A stretch of DNA of 64,000 nucleotides. It comes from Nocardioides immobilis (GTDB taxonomy: Bacteria; Actinomycetota; Actinomycetes; Propionibacteriales; Nocardioidaceae). The notes under the pieces were generated by a model. It did not search any database. It was given only the letters and a program-made list of their open reading frames with translations, and had not been told where the DNA came from. A program made the translations under genes and the position numbers. Below, one piece after another: positions 25,559 to 33,240 of the stretch (its first letter is position 1; every line of letters starts with the position of its first letter). The stretch is taken from NCBI RefSeq assembly GCF_003515065.1, contig NZ_QXGH01000009.1, positions 186,001 to 250,000 of the forward strand. The letters are read 5' to 3'.

Positions 25559-26507
25559 CGGCGTTCCCCAGGTCGTCGGGTGCGAGATCGCTGCGCAGGC
25601 CCTGGTACGACGGCTGCCGGAGCCGCTCGTAGCCGAGGCCGTGGGTGTCGATGTCGACGACGAGGACGGGCTCCAGCCAGTTCGTGCCCTGCGCGTCGAC
25701 CTTCGGGACCTCGTCTACGAAGGGGCTGCTGCTCCGGGCCAGGCCCGCCACCAGCTGGGTCAGCAGCTTGGACTGCTTGGGACCGATCCCGCTGCCGACC
25801 CTTCCGCGATAGGCGAGGCCGCCGGCCGTCGGCTCGCCCACCAACAGGGCCGCCAGGTGGGTGCCGCCGGTCTGCGGCCGCCAGCCACCGACGACGTACG
25901 ACGCCCGGTGGCGGTGCGCGAACTTCAGCCAGTGCTGGGTCCGCTCCCCCGGTCGGTAGCGGGAGTCCAGCCGCTTGCTGACGATCCCCTCGAGCCCCTG
26001 GGCCCGGGTCGCGTCGAAGAGCATCGCGCCGTCGTCGTACGTGCTGGGCACCTGCCAGCCGGTGCCCGCGAGGTCGAGGGCGGCGAGCCGTTCGCGGCGC
26101 TCGGTGAGCGGTCGGCCGGTGACGTCCTCGCCGCCGTCACGGAGCAGGTCGAACACCATGAACGTCGCGGGCACCCGCTCGGCGAGCCGCGCGACCGCCG
26201 TCGCCTTCCGCACGTGGATCCGCTCGGCCAGCACCCGGAAGTCGGGGAGCCCGCGCTCGTTGAGGGCGATGATCTCGCCGTCCACGACCAGGTCGCGACG
26301 GGGCGGTGGTGTGGTCAGCTCGGGCCAGGCGCCCGTGATGTCGTTGCCGTTGCGGCTGGTGAGCCGCACGCCCGCGCCGGTCGAAGCGTCCACCGTCGCC
26401 AACGCGCGGACGCCGTCCCACTTCACCTCGTGGCACCAGTCGTCGCCGGTCGGCACGTGGCTGCCGGCGGTGGCGAGCATCGGCAGGAGAGGCACGAGGC
26501 CCATCAT
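25551..26507 (-). CDS. ATP-dependent DNA ligase (LigD/LigC-type)
   Basis: This 318-aa nucleotidyltransferase has the active-site Lys motif HEVKWDGVRAL (KxDG, about residues 27-37), motif III DLVVDGEIIAL, motif IIIa FMVFDLL, motif IV GLEGIVSKRLDSRY and motif V HWLKFAHR, then an OB-fold C terminus. It seals breaks in the Ku-dependent NHEJ pathway. It is followed directly by the polymerase-domain gene, overlapping by 8 bp. Ku is 1.2 kb away on the other strand. No phosphoesterase domain is attached. Confidence 0.92.
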   Translation of the reverse strand: MMGLVPLLPMLATAGSHVPTGDDWCHEVKWDGVRALATVDASTGAGVRLTSRNGNDITGAWPELTTPPPRRDLVVDGEIIALNERGLPDFRVLAERIHVRKATAVARLAERVPATFMVFDLLRDGGEDVTGRPLTERRERLAALDLAGTGWQVPSTYDDGAMLFDATRAQGLEGIVSKRLDSRYRPGERTQHWLKFAHRHRASYVVGGWRPQTGGTHLAALLVGEPTAGGLAYRGRVGSGIGPKQSKLLTQLVAGLARSSSPFVDEVPKVDAQGTNWLEPVLVVDIDTHGLGYERLRQPSYQGLRSDLAPDDLGNADD

Positions 26508-26512
26508 GCCGG

Positions 26513-27724
26513 TCAGTCGGCGCTGATGCGGTCCACGACATACGCGGCGATCGCGAGGCTGGACGTGGCCGCGGGCGAGGGGGCGTTGCGCACGCTGGTC
26601 ACGCCGCCGCCGCTGACGATCGCGAAGTCGTCGAGGAGCGACCCGTCGCGAGCCACCGCCTGGGCGCGGACCCCCGCGCCCGCGCGGGTCACGTCGGCCG
26701 GACCGATCTCGGGCACGTACCGCTGGGCGGCCCGCAGGTAGGCGCGTTTCGACGCGGAGCCGCGCACCTCCCGGACACCGGTGCGCCAGTGCGTGCGCGC
26801 CATCCGCCAGAAGCCGGGATGGGCCAGGGTGGCGGCCGCGTCCTTGAGGTTCAGGTGGGGGCGGACGCCGTACCCCTCCCTGTCCAGGGCCAGCACCGCG
26901 TTCGGCCCGATCTCCAGACCGCCGCCGACCCGGCGGGTGAAGTGCACGCCGAGGAACGGGTAGCGCGGGTCCGGTACCGGGTAGACCATGCCCCGCACGA
27001 GGTCGCGCTTGGGACCGGTGACGGTGAGGTACTCGCCGCGGAACGGCACGATCCGCGGCTCCTGCTGTCCGTCGACCAGGCGGCCGAGGCGGTCGGCTTG
27101 GAGGCCGGCGCAGACGACGACGTGGTCGACGGTGTGGTTCCCGGTCGTCGTGACGATCTCGCGGCGGGTGCCACGCGCGGTGACACCGGTGACGGTCGTG
27201 GAGAGGAGTACGGCGCCGCCGGCCTCCTCGACCTCCTTCGCGAGCTGCCGGGTGATCGCCGGGTAGTCGGTGATCGCCGTGCGGGGCGAGTGCAGCGCCG
27301 CGATGCCGGTCGCGTGCGGCTCGATGTCCCGGATCTCGTCGGGGCCGATCCGGCGCAGGCCCGGGACGCCGTTCTCCGTGGCGGTGCGCTCAAGGAGGTC
27401 GAACCGGCCCATCTCGGCGGGGTCGACCGCGACGACGAGCTTGCCGCACTCGACGTACGGGAGGTCGTGCTCGAGGCAGTAGTCGCGGATCAGGGCCCGG
27501 CCGCGCGCGCACAGCTCGGCCTTGAGACTGCCCGGGCGGTAGTAGATCCCGGCGTGCACGACCCCCGAGTTGTGGCCGGTCTGATGGGCGGCCAGGCGGT
27601 CCTCCTTCTCGAGGACGACGACCTTGGTGCCGGGGCGGCGCCGGGTCAGCTCGCGGGCCACGGCGAGGCCGAGGATGCCGCCGCCGACGACGCCCACGGT
27701 CTGCTCGTTGGTCGGCGCTGGCAC
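26513..27724 (-). CDS. lhgO: L-2-hydroxyglutarate oxidase LhgO
   Basis: This 403-aa FAD-dependent DAO-family oxidoreductase has the dinucleotide-binding GVVGGGILGLAVARELTRR near the N terminus, the HNSGVVHAGIYYRPGS motif diagnostic of LhgO, and a C-terminal GAGVRAQAVARDG segment. It oxidises L-2-hydroxyglutarate to 2-oxoglutarate. GTG 27724 is chosen because it directly precedes the FAD-binding strand; upstream codons overlap the ku promoter region. It is divergent from ku with a 43-bp gap and lies only 5 nt before the ligase gene, so it could be cotranscribed with the NHEJ genes. Confidence 0.9.
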   Translation of the reverse strand: MPAPTNEQTVGVVGGGILGLAVARELTRRRPGTKVVVLEKEDRLAAHQTGHNSGVVHAGIYYRPGSLKAELCARGRALIRDYCLEHDLPYVECGKLVVAVDPAEMGRFDLLERTATENGVPGLRRIGPDEIRDIEPHATGIAALHSPRTAITDYPAITRQLAKEVEEAGGAVLLSTTVTGVTARGTRREIVTTTGNHTVDHVVVCAGLQADRLGRLVDGQQEPRIVPFRGEYLTVTGPKRDLVRGMVYPVPDPRYPFLGVHFTRRVGGGLEIGPNAVLALDREGYGVRPHLNLKDAAATLAHPGFWRMARTHWRTGVREVRGSASKRAYLRAAQRYVPEIGPADVTRAGAGVRAQAVARDGSLLDDFAIVSGGGVTSVRNAPSPAATSSLAIAAYVVDRISAD

Positions 27725-27767
27725 GCGATCATGGTCCCAGGTCGGTGCGGGGCCGTACGCTGGGGAC

Positions 27768-28673
27768 ATGCGTGCGATCTGGAAAGGGGCCGTCTCGTTC
27801 GGCCTCGTGAGCGTGCCGGTGAAGCTCTACTCGGCCACCGAGAGCCACGACGTGTCCTTCCGGCAGGTGCACGCCAAGGACGGCGGCCGGATCAAGTACC
27901 AGCGGGTGTGCTCGATCGACGGCGAGGAAGTGCCGTACGCCGACATCGCGAAGGGCTACGAGACCGAGGACGGCGAGATGGTCATCCTCACCGAGGACGA
28001 CCTGGCGGAGCTGCCGTCGACGTCGTCGCGTGAGATCGCCGTCGAGAAGTTCGTCCCCAGTGACCAGATCGACCCGATGCTCTTCGAGAAGTCCTACTAC
28101 CTCGAGCCCGAGGCGACCGGCGCCAAGCCCTACGCCCTGCTGCGCCAGGCGCTGCTCGACGCCGACCGGATGGCGGTCGTCACCGTCGCGCTGCGGCAGC
28201 GGACGACCACGGCTGTCCTGCGCGTGCGCGGCGACGTCATCGTCATGCAGACGATGATGTGGCCCGACGAGATCCGCACGCCCGACTTCAAGGTCGAGAC
28301 CGGCGAGATCAAGGACTCCGAGGTCAAGATGGCGCACATGCTCGTCGAGACCCTCGCCGGCGACTTCGAGCCCGAGGAGTTCGAGGACGACTACGCCGCG
28401 GCCGTCGAAGCCGTCGTCAAGGCGAAGATCGAGGGCGGCGAGGTCCGCCGTACTCCCACGTCGACGAAGACCGGCGGCGAGGTCGTCGACCTGCTCGCCG
28501 CGCTCCAGCGCTCTGTCGAGGCGGCCAAGACCGCGCGCGGCGAGGAGACCGAGGAGACCGAGGAGAAGCCGAAGGAGTCGGCCAAGAAGGCCCCCGCCAA
28601 GAAGGCTGCGAAGAAGGCTCCGGCGAAGAAGACCGCCGCCAAGAAGAAGGCGGCGGCCAAGAAGGCCAGCTGA
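27768..28673 (+). CDS. ku: Ku non-homologous end-joining protein
   Basis: This 301-aa Ku homologue starts MRAIWKGAVSFGLVSVPVKL and carries the conserved beta-barrel DNA ring residues. It ends in a Lys/Ala-rich tail (about residues 268-301, repeated KKAPAKK units) of the kind that aids DNA binding and ligase recruitment in actinobacterial Ku. It homodimerises on broken ends and recruits LigD. ATG 27768 follows TACGCT (27756-27761) by 6 nt, so transcription is probably leaderless. The divergent lhgO and the ligase/polymerase pair complete the cluster. Confidence 0.95.
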   Translation: MRAIWKGAVSFGLVSVPVKLYSATESHDVSFRQVHAKDGGRIKYQRVCSIDGEEVPYADIAKGYETEDGEMVILTEDDLAELPSTSSREIAVEKFVPSDQIDPMLFEKSYYLEPEATGAKPYALLRQALLDADRMAVVTVALRQRTTTAVLRVRGDVIVMQTMMWPDEIRTPDFKVETGEIKDSEVKMAHMLVETLAGDFEPEEFEDDYAAAVEAVVKAKIEGGEVRRTPTSTKTGGEVVDLLAALQRSVEAAKTARGEETEETEEKPKESAKKAPAKKAAKKAPAKKTAAKKKAAAKKAS

Positions 28674-28805
28674 GAAGCCTGGTCCTGTATCGGCTCGCTG
28701 GATTGTCGTGACCACCGATCAGGCGGGCGCGGACCCCCGGCCCTGCCCGGGCTTCGGGGCTGAGGTGCTCGCTTGGCAGAGGTCCGAGGAGTACGGCGGG
28801 CCGCT

Positions 28806-28845
28806 GGTTGAGGTGCGAGGCGCGCCAGCGCCGAGCCTCGAAACC
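28806..28845. repeat. Imperfect palindromic element between ku and the broken HNH gene
   Basis: The 40-bp sequence runs from GGTTGAGGTGCGAGGC to GCCTCGAAACC and is an imperfect inverted repeat with offset GAGG/CCTC and GCG/CGC blocks. I recall similar GGTTxxGAGGC...CCTCGAAACC elements being frequent in Nocardioides intergenic regions, but I see only one copy here. The surrounding 28674-28964 gap has no credible gene. Confidence 0.4.
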
Positions 28846-28964
28846 AAGGCCCTGGCACCCCGGCGAGCCACTTGTGGTCCACAGGCCGGGAAGTGTGAAT
28901 CGCCCGTCCACAGGCGGGTTCTGAGCGTTTCGGTGTGTCGGGGGTCAGGTGTTGAATGTTCAGT

Positions 28965-30351
28965 ATGGATCTCGGGACCGCACCCCTCTTCGGCCTCTCC
29001 GCCCCGGTGGCGGACGAGGCCGTCGAGGGCGCGCCGGTCTGGCGGTCGCGGGAGCTGCTGGCCGAGATCCGTGACGACCAGACCGCGATCACCGAGCACG
29101 AGCTCTCCAAGATCCGTCGGATCGCCGAGTGGGCCGGCGAGCACGTCGTCGCCGACGAAGGCGACGCTTCGACGATCACCGAGCGGGGTCTGGACACCGG
29201 GCTCCCGGTCGCCGGCCCCGGCGCCCCGCTGATCAGCGACTTCGCGGTGATGGAGCTCTCCGCGCTGCTGGGCCGGTCGCTGGACTCCGGCCGCTCCTAC
29301 GTGGGTCAGGTGGTGGAGCTGGCCTACCGGCTCCCCCAGACCTGGGCCCGGGTGCTGGAGGTGTGGAAGGCACTGCGGATCGCCGACACCACCCGCACCC
29401 CTCCCCGAACAAGCCGCTGGGTTCGTGGACCGGCAGCTCGCACCCATCGCCCACGGCGTCAGCTGGGCGCAGATCGACCGGCTGGTCGAGGAAGCCCTGG
29501 TCCGCTACGACCCGGCCGCGGCCGAGGAGAAGCGCACGGCGGCCCAGGAGACCCGGCACGTCGACATCGACCTCGACCAGGTCGGGTTCGACGGCACCGC
29601 GGAGGTCACCGCCACCCTCGACATCGCCGACGCCCTCGACCTCGAAGCCGCCGTCGCCCGCCGCGCCAATCTGCTCGGCCAGCTCGGCTGCGAGGACTCC
29701 CTCGACGTCCGCCGCGCGACCGCGCTCGGGGAGATCGCCCGCCACGACCTCGCCCTCGACCTCCAGATCGTCGACCCCGACACCGGGGAGATCACCCGCA
29801 CCGTCCCCGGCCGCAGGGTCGAGCTGATCGTCCACCTCAACGACACCGGCGGCCACACGGCCGACGGCGCGGTCGGGCGGTTCGCCAACACCCGCACCCC
29901 GATCTCACCGGAGCAGGTCAAGGAATGGATGGGCACCCCGGGCACCAGCGTGCTCGTGCGGCCCGTGATCGACCTCAACGGCCACCAGCCGGTCGACTCC
30001 TACGAGATCCCCGACCGGATCCGCCGCCAGGTCACCCTGGCCGACCACCACTGCACCTACCCCTACTGCACCAGGCCCGCCGAACGCTGCGACCTCGACC
30101 ACAACATCCCCCACACCCAGGGCGGACCAACCTGTCGATGCAACCTCAACCCGAAGTGCCGCGGCCACCACCGGTACAAGACCTCAGGACTCGCGACCTG
30201 CCGGACCCTCTCACCCGGCACCTACCTGTGGACCCTGCCCAGCGGCCTGTACCTGGTCGACCCCACCGGCACCTCCGACCTCACCCCCCGACCCGGCACC
30301 ACCCAGCCGACCGAACCGCCGGCAGACACGGCCGACCCACCCGACGAGTAG
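28965..30351 (+). pseudogene. DUF222/13E12-type HNH endonuclease, broken by a frameshift
   Basis: The N-terminal DUF222 part reads from ATG 28965 (MDLGTAPLFGLSAPVADEAV) through RVLEVWKALRIADTTRT. The rest, starting QAAGFVDRQLAPIAHGVSW, is in the next frame to TGA-type stop at 30351. Removing one C from the run ACCCCTCCCC (29397-29406) restores one frame of about 460 residues, so a single-base insertion explains the break. The C terminus has a normal HNH/zinc motif: CTYPYC, CDLDHNIPH, GGPTCRCNL, CRGHHRYKT. Such genes are multicopy in Nocardioides and Mycobacterium (13E12 repeats). A sequencing error cannot be excluded. Confidence 0.85.
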
Positions 30352-30465
30352 CCACCGAGCCCCGACACCCCGCCACCTGGTTCGACCGGCGGGGCCATCG
30401 GCATGTCCAGGGACAAGTCGACTGCTCGGTAGCGTGTGTGCGCCTCTCCTGAAACGATCACGCCC

Positions 30466-30942
30466 ATGGCTGAGGCACCGGGGTCAGAGGTAGGCGCTTG
30501 CATCTTCTGCGCCATCGTGGCGCGGCAAGCCCAAGCCAGCGTGGTCTACGAAGACAGCACCGCTGTCGTGTTCATGGACCTCAACCCGGTCACGCCCGGA
30601 CACCTTCTCGTCGTTCCTCGCGAGCACGCGGTGGGCTTCGAGGACCTCGATGAGGCGACCAGCGCTCACGTGTGGTCCGTCGGCCACCGGATGGCACGGG
30701 CGCTCCGGCGCTCGGGCCTGCGCTGCGAAGGGATCAACGTCTTCGTCGCTGACGGCGAGGTCGCGTTCCAGGAGGTCTTCCACTTCCACCTGCACGTGAT
30801 CCCGCGCTACGCCGGGGAAGGCTTCTCGATCAATGCCGCCTGGGAGAAGCGGGAGCGAGCCCTCCTGGACGCCGACGCTGAAGCGGTCAGGTCCGCCCTG
30901 GCAGTCGGATTGGGCGGAGATTCTGAGTCTCGCTCCGGCTGA
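30466..30942 (+). CDS. HIT-family nucleotide hydrolase
   Basis: This 158-aa protein has an N-terminal zinc-type CIFCAIV, the helix region NPVTPGHLLVVPREH, and the catalytic histidine triad HFHLHVIPR (about residues 110-118). HIT proteins hydrolyse nucleoside phosphoramidates or dinucleoside polyphosphates through a nucleotidyl-His intermediate. ATG 30466 is preferred over an in-frame start at 30436 because the family begins close to CIFC. It stands alone and abuts the convergent SnoaL-like gene with no gap. Confidence 0.9.
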   Translation: MAEAPGSEVGACIFCAIVARQAQASVVYEDSTAVVFMDLNPVTPGHLLVVPREHAVGFEDLDEATSAHVWSVGHRMARALRRSGLRCEGINVFVADGEVAFQEVFHFHLHVIPRYAGEGFSINAAWEKRERALLDADAEAVRSALAVGLGGDSESRSG

Positions 30943-31320
30943 CTAGTGCCCGTCGGGCTGGCCCGGCGCGAAGGGCCACTCCTCGAACGAGGAGCAGCGA
31001 CCGTCCTCACCGAATCGCAGGACCCACAGGTCGCGCCAAGGCGAGCTGTCGGGAGCGCCGTACTCGACGACGACCCGGACGACGGCAGTCTCTCCCTCGA
31101 CCGCCACGACATCGCTCGACATGGTGAACGCCTCGTCGGCGCCGTCACGCTCGGCATCCCAGAACCGCGCGATCGCGTCCAGACCCTCAAGGGGTTGGGC
31201 CCAGGGCGACGGAAGGTAGGTAGCGTCCGGCAGGAACAGGTCCGCCAGCCCGCCGGTCCCTGGTGTGCGCCAGAGCCGTTCATAGCCGGCAACCCATTGC
31301 GTGACAGCGCTGCGATCCAT
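30943..31320 (-). CDS. SnoaL-like / NTF2-fold protein
   Basis: This 125-aa protein has the NTF2-like pattern: an N-terminal helix VTQWVAGYERLWRT, LADLFLPDATYLPSPW, LEGLDAIARFWD, then strands VVAVEGETAVVRVVVEYG and DLWVLRFGEDGRCSSFEEWPF. The fold serves as an enzyme (isomerase, cyclase) or as a binding module, and no catalytic residue can be named. Its TAG stop directly follows the HIT-gene stop on the other strand. Confidence 0.8.
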   Translation of the reverse strand: MDRSAVTQWVAGYERLWRTPGTGGLADLFLPDATYLPSPWAQPLEGLDAIARFWDAERDGADEAFTMSSDVVAVEGETAVVRVVVEYGAPDSSPWRDLWVLRFGEDGRCSSFEEWPFAPGQPDGH

Positions 31321-31430
31321 GGGCCCATTGTCTCTACGGCGCCCTCAGTTCAGGGTTAGCCCGGTGGCGGCGGGCCAGTCGGCACGGCCAACCTGGGGTC
31401 ACCCCTCTCCTGCACGGAACGGAGCCCGTC

Positions 31431-32009
31431 ATGAAGCGCACGATCCTTCGCGTGGACTCCGGCGCGGACCACGCGGCGTCGGTGACCCGGCGGCTCGCCG
31501 ACGTCCTCGTCGAGCACCTTGCGGGTCCCGACGACCAGGTCGTCCGACGCGCTGCCACCGAGGGCCTCCCGCTCGTCACCGGCTCCTGGGTCGAGGCCGC
31601 GTTCGCTGACGGCGACCGTACGGCGTTGGCCCACTCGGACGAGCTCGTCGTCGAGCTCCTCGCCGCCGACGAGGTGGTCCTGGTCGCTCCGGTCTACAAC
31701 TTCGGGATCCCTGCCGCGCTGAAGGCCTGGGTGGACCAGGTGCTGCGCGCCGGCAGGACGTTCCGCTTCGGCGAGCATGGTCCGGTCGGACTGGTCCCGG
31801 CACGGCGAGCCTGGATCGTGACGGCGTCCGGATCCACCCGCGTCGGGAGCGACCTCGACTTCAACACCCCGTACCTGCGCGCCGTCCTCGGCTTCATCGG
31901 AGTCCCCGATGTGCGCGTGATCGCCGCCGACGCTCACCAGGTCGACCACGAGTCCGTCCAGCGGGGGCTCGACGCGGCCACCTTGCCCGGCGTGGCCGCC
32001 GTGGCCTGA
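31431..32009 (+). CDS. FMN-dependent NADH-azoreductase / quinone reductase family protein
   Basis: This 192-aa flavodoxin-fold protein starts MKRTILRVDSGA and has VLVAPVYNFGIPAALKAWVDQVLRAGRTF, the FMN-binding and dimer segment of AzoR-type reductases (read in parts). The later ARRAWIVTASGS segment follows the family pattern. It probably reduces quinones or azo compounds with NAD(P)H. GGAG lies about 8 nt before ATG 31431. It converges with rodA, 9 nt apart. Confidence 0.87.
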   Translation: MKRTILRVDSGADHAASVTRRLADVLVEHLAGPDDQVVRRAATEGLPLVTGSWVEAAFADGDRTALAHSDELVVELLAADEVVLVAPVYNFGIPAALKAWVDQVLRAGRTFRFGEHGPVGLVPARRAWIVTASGSTRVGSDLDFNTPYLRAVLGFIGVPDVRVIAADAHQVDHESVQRGLDAATLPGVAAVA

Positions 32010-32018
32010 CCCCGCGGT

Positions 32019-33239
32019 TCAGCCCCGGACCAGCACCCGCTTGGCCGGCTGCATCCGCGACGCGGGTGCGGAGATGGTGCGCAGGTGGATGTTCTGCAGC
32101 AGCCCGACCGCGAGCATCCCGGCGAACATCGACGAGCCGCCGTACGACACGAACGGAAGCGGTACGCCGGTGACGGGCATGATGCCGACGCACATCCCGA
32201 TGTTCTGAAAGGCCTGGAAGCCGAACCAGCAGGCGATGCCGGCCGCGGCGATCCGACCGAAGACGTCGTCGCTGCGGGAGGCGATCATCAGCGCCCGCCA
32301 GATCACGATGCCGAGCAACGCGATCACGAAGGCGGCGCCGACCAGGCCCAGCTCCTCGCCGGCGACGGTGAACACGAAGTCCGTGTGCTGCTCGGGCACG
32401 AACCCGGAGCTCGTCTGCGAGCCGTCGAACAGGCCCTGACCGAACAGGCCGCCGTTGCCGACCGCGATCCGCGCCTGCTCGACGTTGTAGCCCGCCCCCC
32501 GCGGGTCACGTCCGGGGTCGGTGAACGCGAGGAAGCGGTCGACCTGGTACTGCTCGAGGAAGCCGGTCGCCACCGCGAACACCGCCACCAGCACACCCGA
32601 TCCGGCAAGCACGGCGAGCCAGCGGCGGTGCGCGCCGGAGGCGGCGACCACGCCGAAGACGGTCGCGCTGAGCACGAGCATGGTGCCGAGGTCGGGCTGG
32701 GTGAGGATCAGCACGGCGGGGAGCGCGGCGACGGCGAGCATCAGGAGCACGTCGATCGTCCCGACCCGGTCGCGCCACCGACCCTCGCTCCGCTCGGCGA
32801 CGACGAGCGCCATGCCGACGACCACGGCCAGCTTGGCGAGCTCGGACGGCTGAAGGGACAGCCCGCCGATCATCAGCCAGGACCGCGAGCCGTTGATGGT
32901 CGTGCCCATGACCAGCACGAGCACCAGGCCGACGACGGCCATGGCGTAGCCGATCGGGGCGAGGATCCGGACCCAGCGGTGGTCGGTCGCGGCCACGACC
33001 ACCATCAGCCCGATGCCGATGCCGAGGTTGACGATCTGCTTGGCCAGGAACGCCTTGGGGTCGCCACCGGTGAGGTCGTCGCGGTTGACCGTCGCCGACC
33101 ACACGAGCACGCAGCCGAGCATGCCGAGCAGCACGACGGCGACGAGCAGCGCGAGGTCGAGGTCACGCCAGCGCAGCCAGCTGGTGCTGGCGACCCGGCG
33201 CGACCGCGCCGACGTACGGGTGCCGACGACCGTTGCCAT
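32019..33239 (-). CDS. rodA: Peptidoglycan glycosyltransferase RodA (SEDS family)
   Basis: This 406-aa multi-pass SEDS protein has about ten membrane segments. The catalytic-side motifs are QPSELAK, LTQPDLGTMLVL, NGGLFGQGLFDGSQT, VPEQHTDFVFTVAGEELG and GVPLPFVSYGGSSM. RodA polymerises glycan strands during cell elongation with the class B PBP encoded just upstream. ATG 33239 is one base after the PBP2 stop codon, with GGAGG 7 nt upstream. It is the last gene of the mre operon. Confidence 0.95.
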   Translation of the reverse strand: MATVVGTRTSARSRRVASTSWLRWRDLDLALLVAVVLLGMLGCVLVWSATVNRDDLTGGDPKAFLAKQIVNLGIGIGLMVVVAATDHRWVRILAPIGYAMAVVGLVLVLVMGTTINGSRSWLMIGGLSLQPSELAKLAVVVGMALVVAERSEGRWRDRVGTIDVLLMLAVAALPAVLILTQPDLGTMLVLSATVFGVVAASGAHRRWLAVLAGSGVLVAVFAVATGFLEQYQVDRFLAFTDPGRDPRGAGYNVEQARIAVGNGGLFGQGLFDGSQTSSGFVPEQHTDFVFTVAGEELGLVGAAFVIALLGIVIWRALMIASRSDDVFGRIAAAGIACWFGFQAFQNIGMCVGIMPVTGVPLPFVSYGGSSMFAGMLAVGLLQNIHLRTISAPASRMQPAKRVLVRG

Positions 33240-33240
33240 G

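Noticed and set aside
28708..29232. 174-codon plus-strand frame after ku
   Set aside because: It spans the palindromic element and overlaps the clearly DUF222-like reading frame that starts at 28965.
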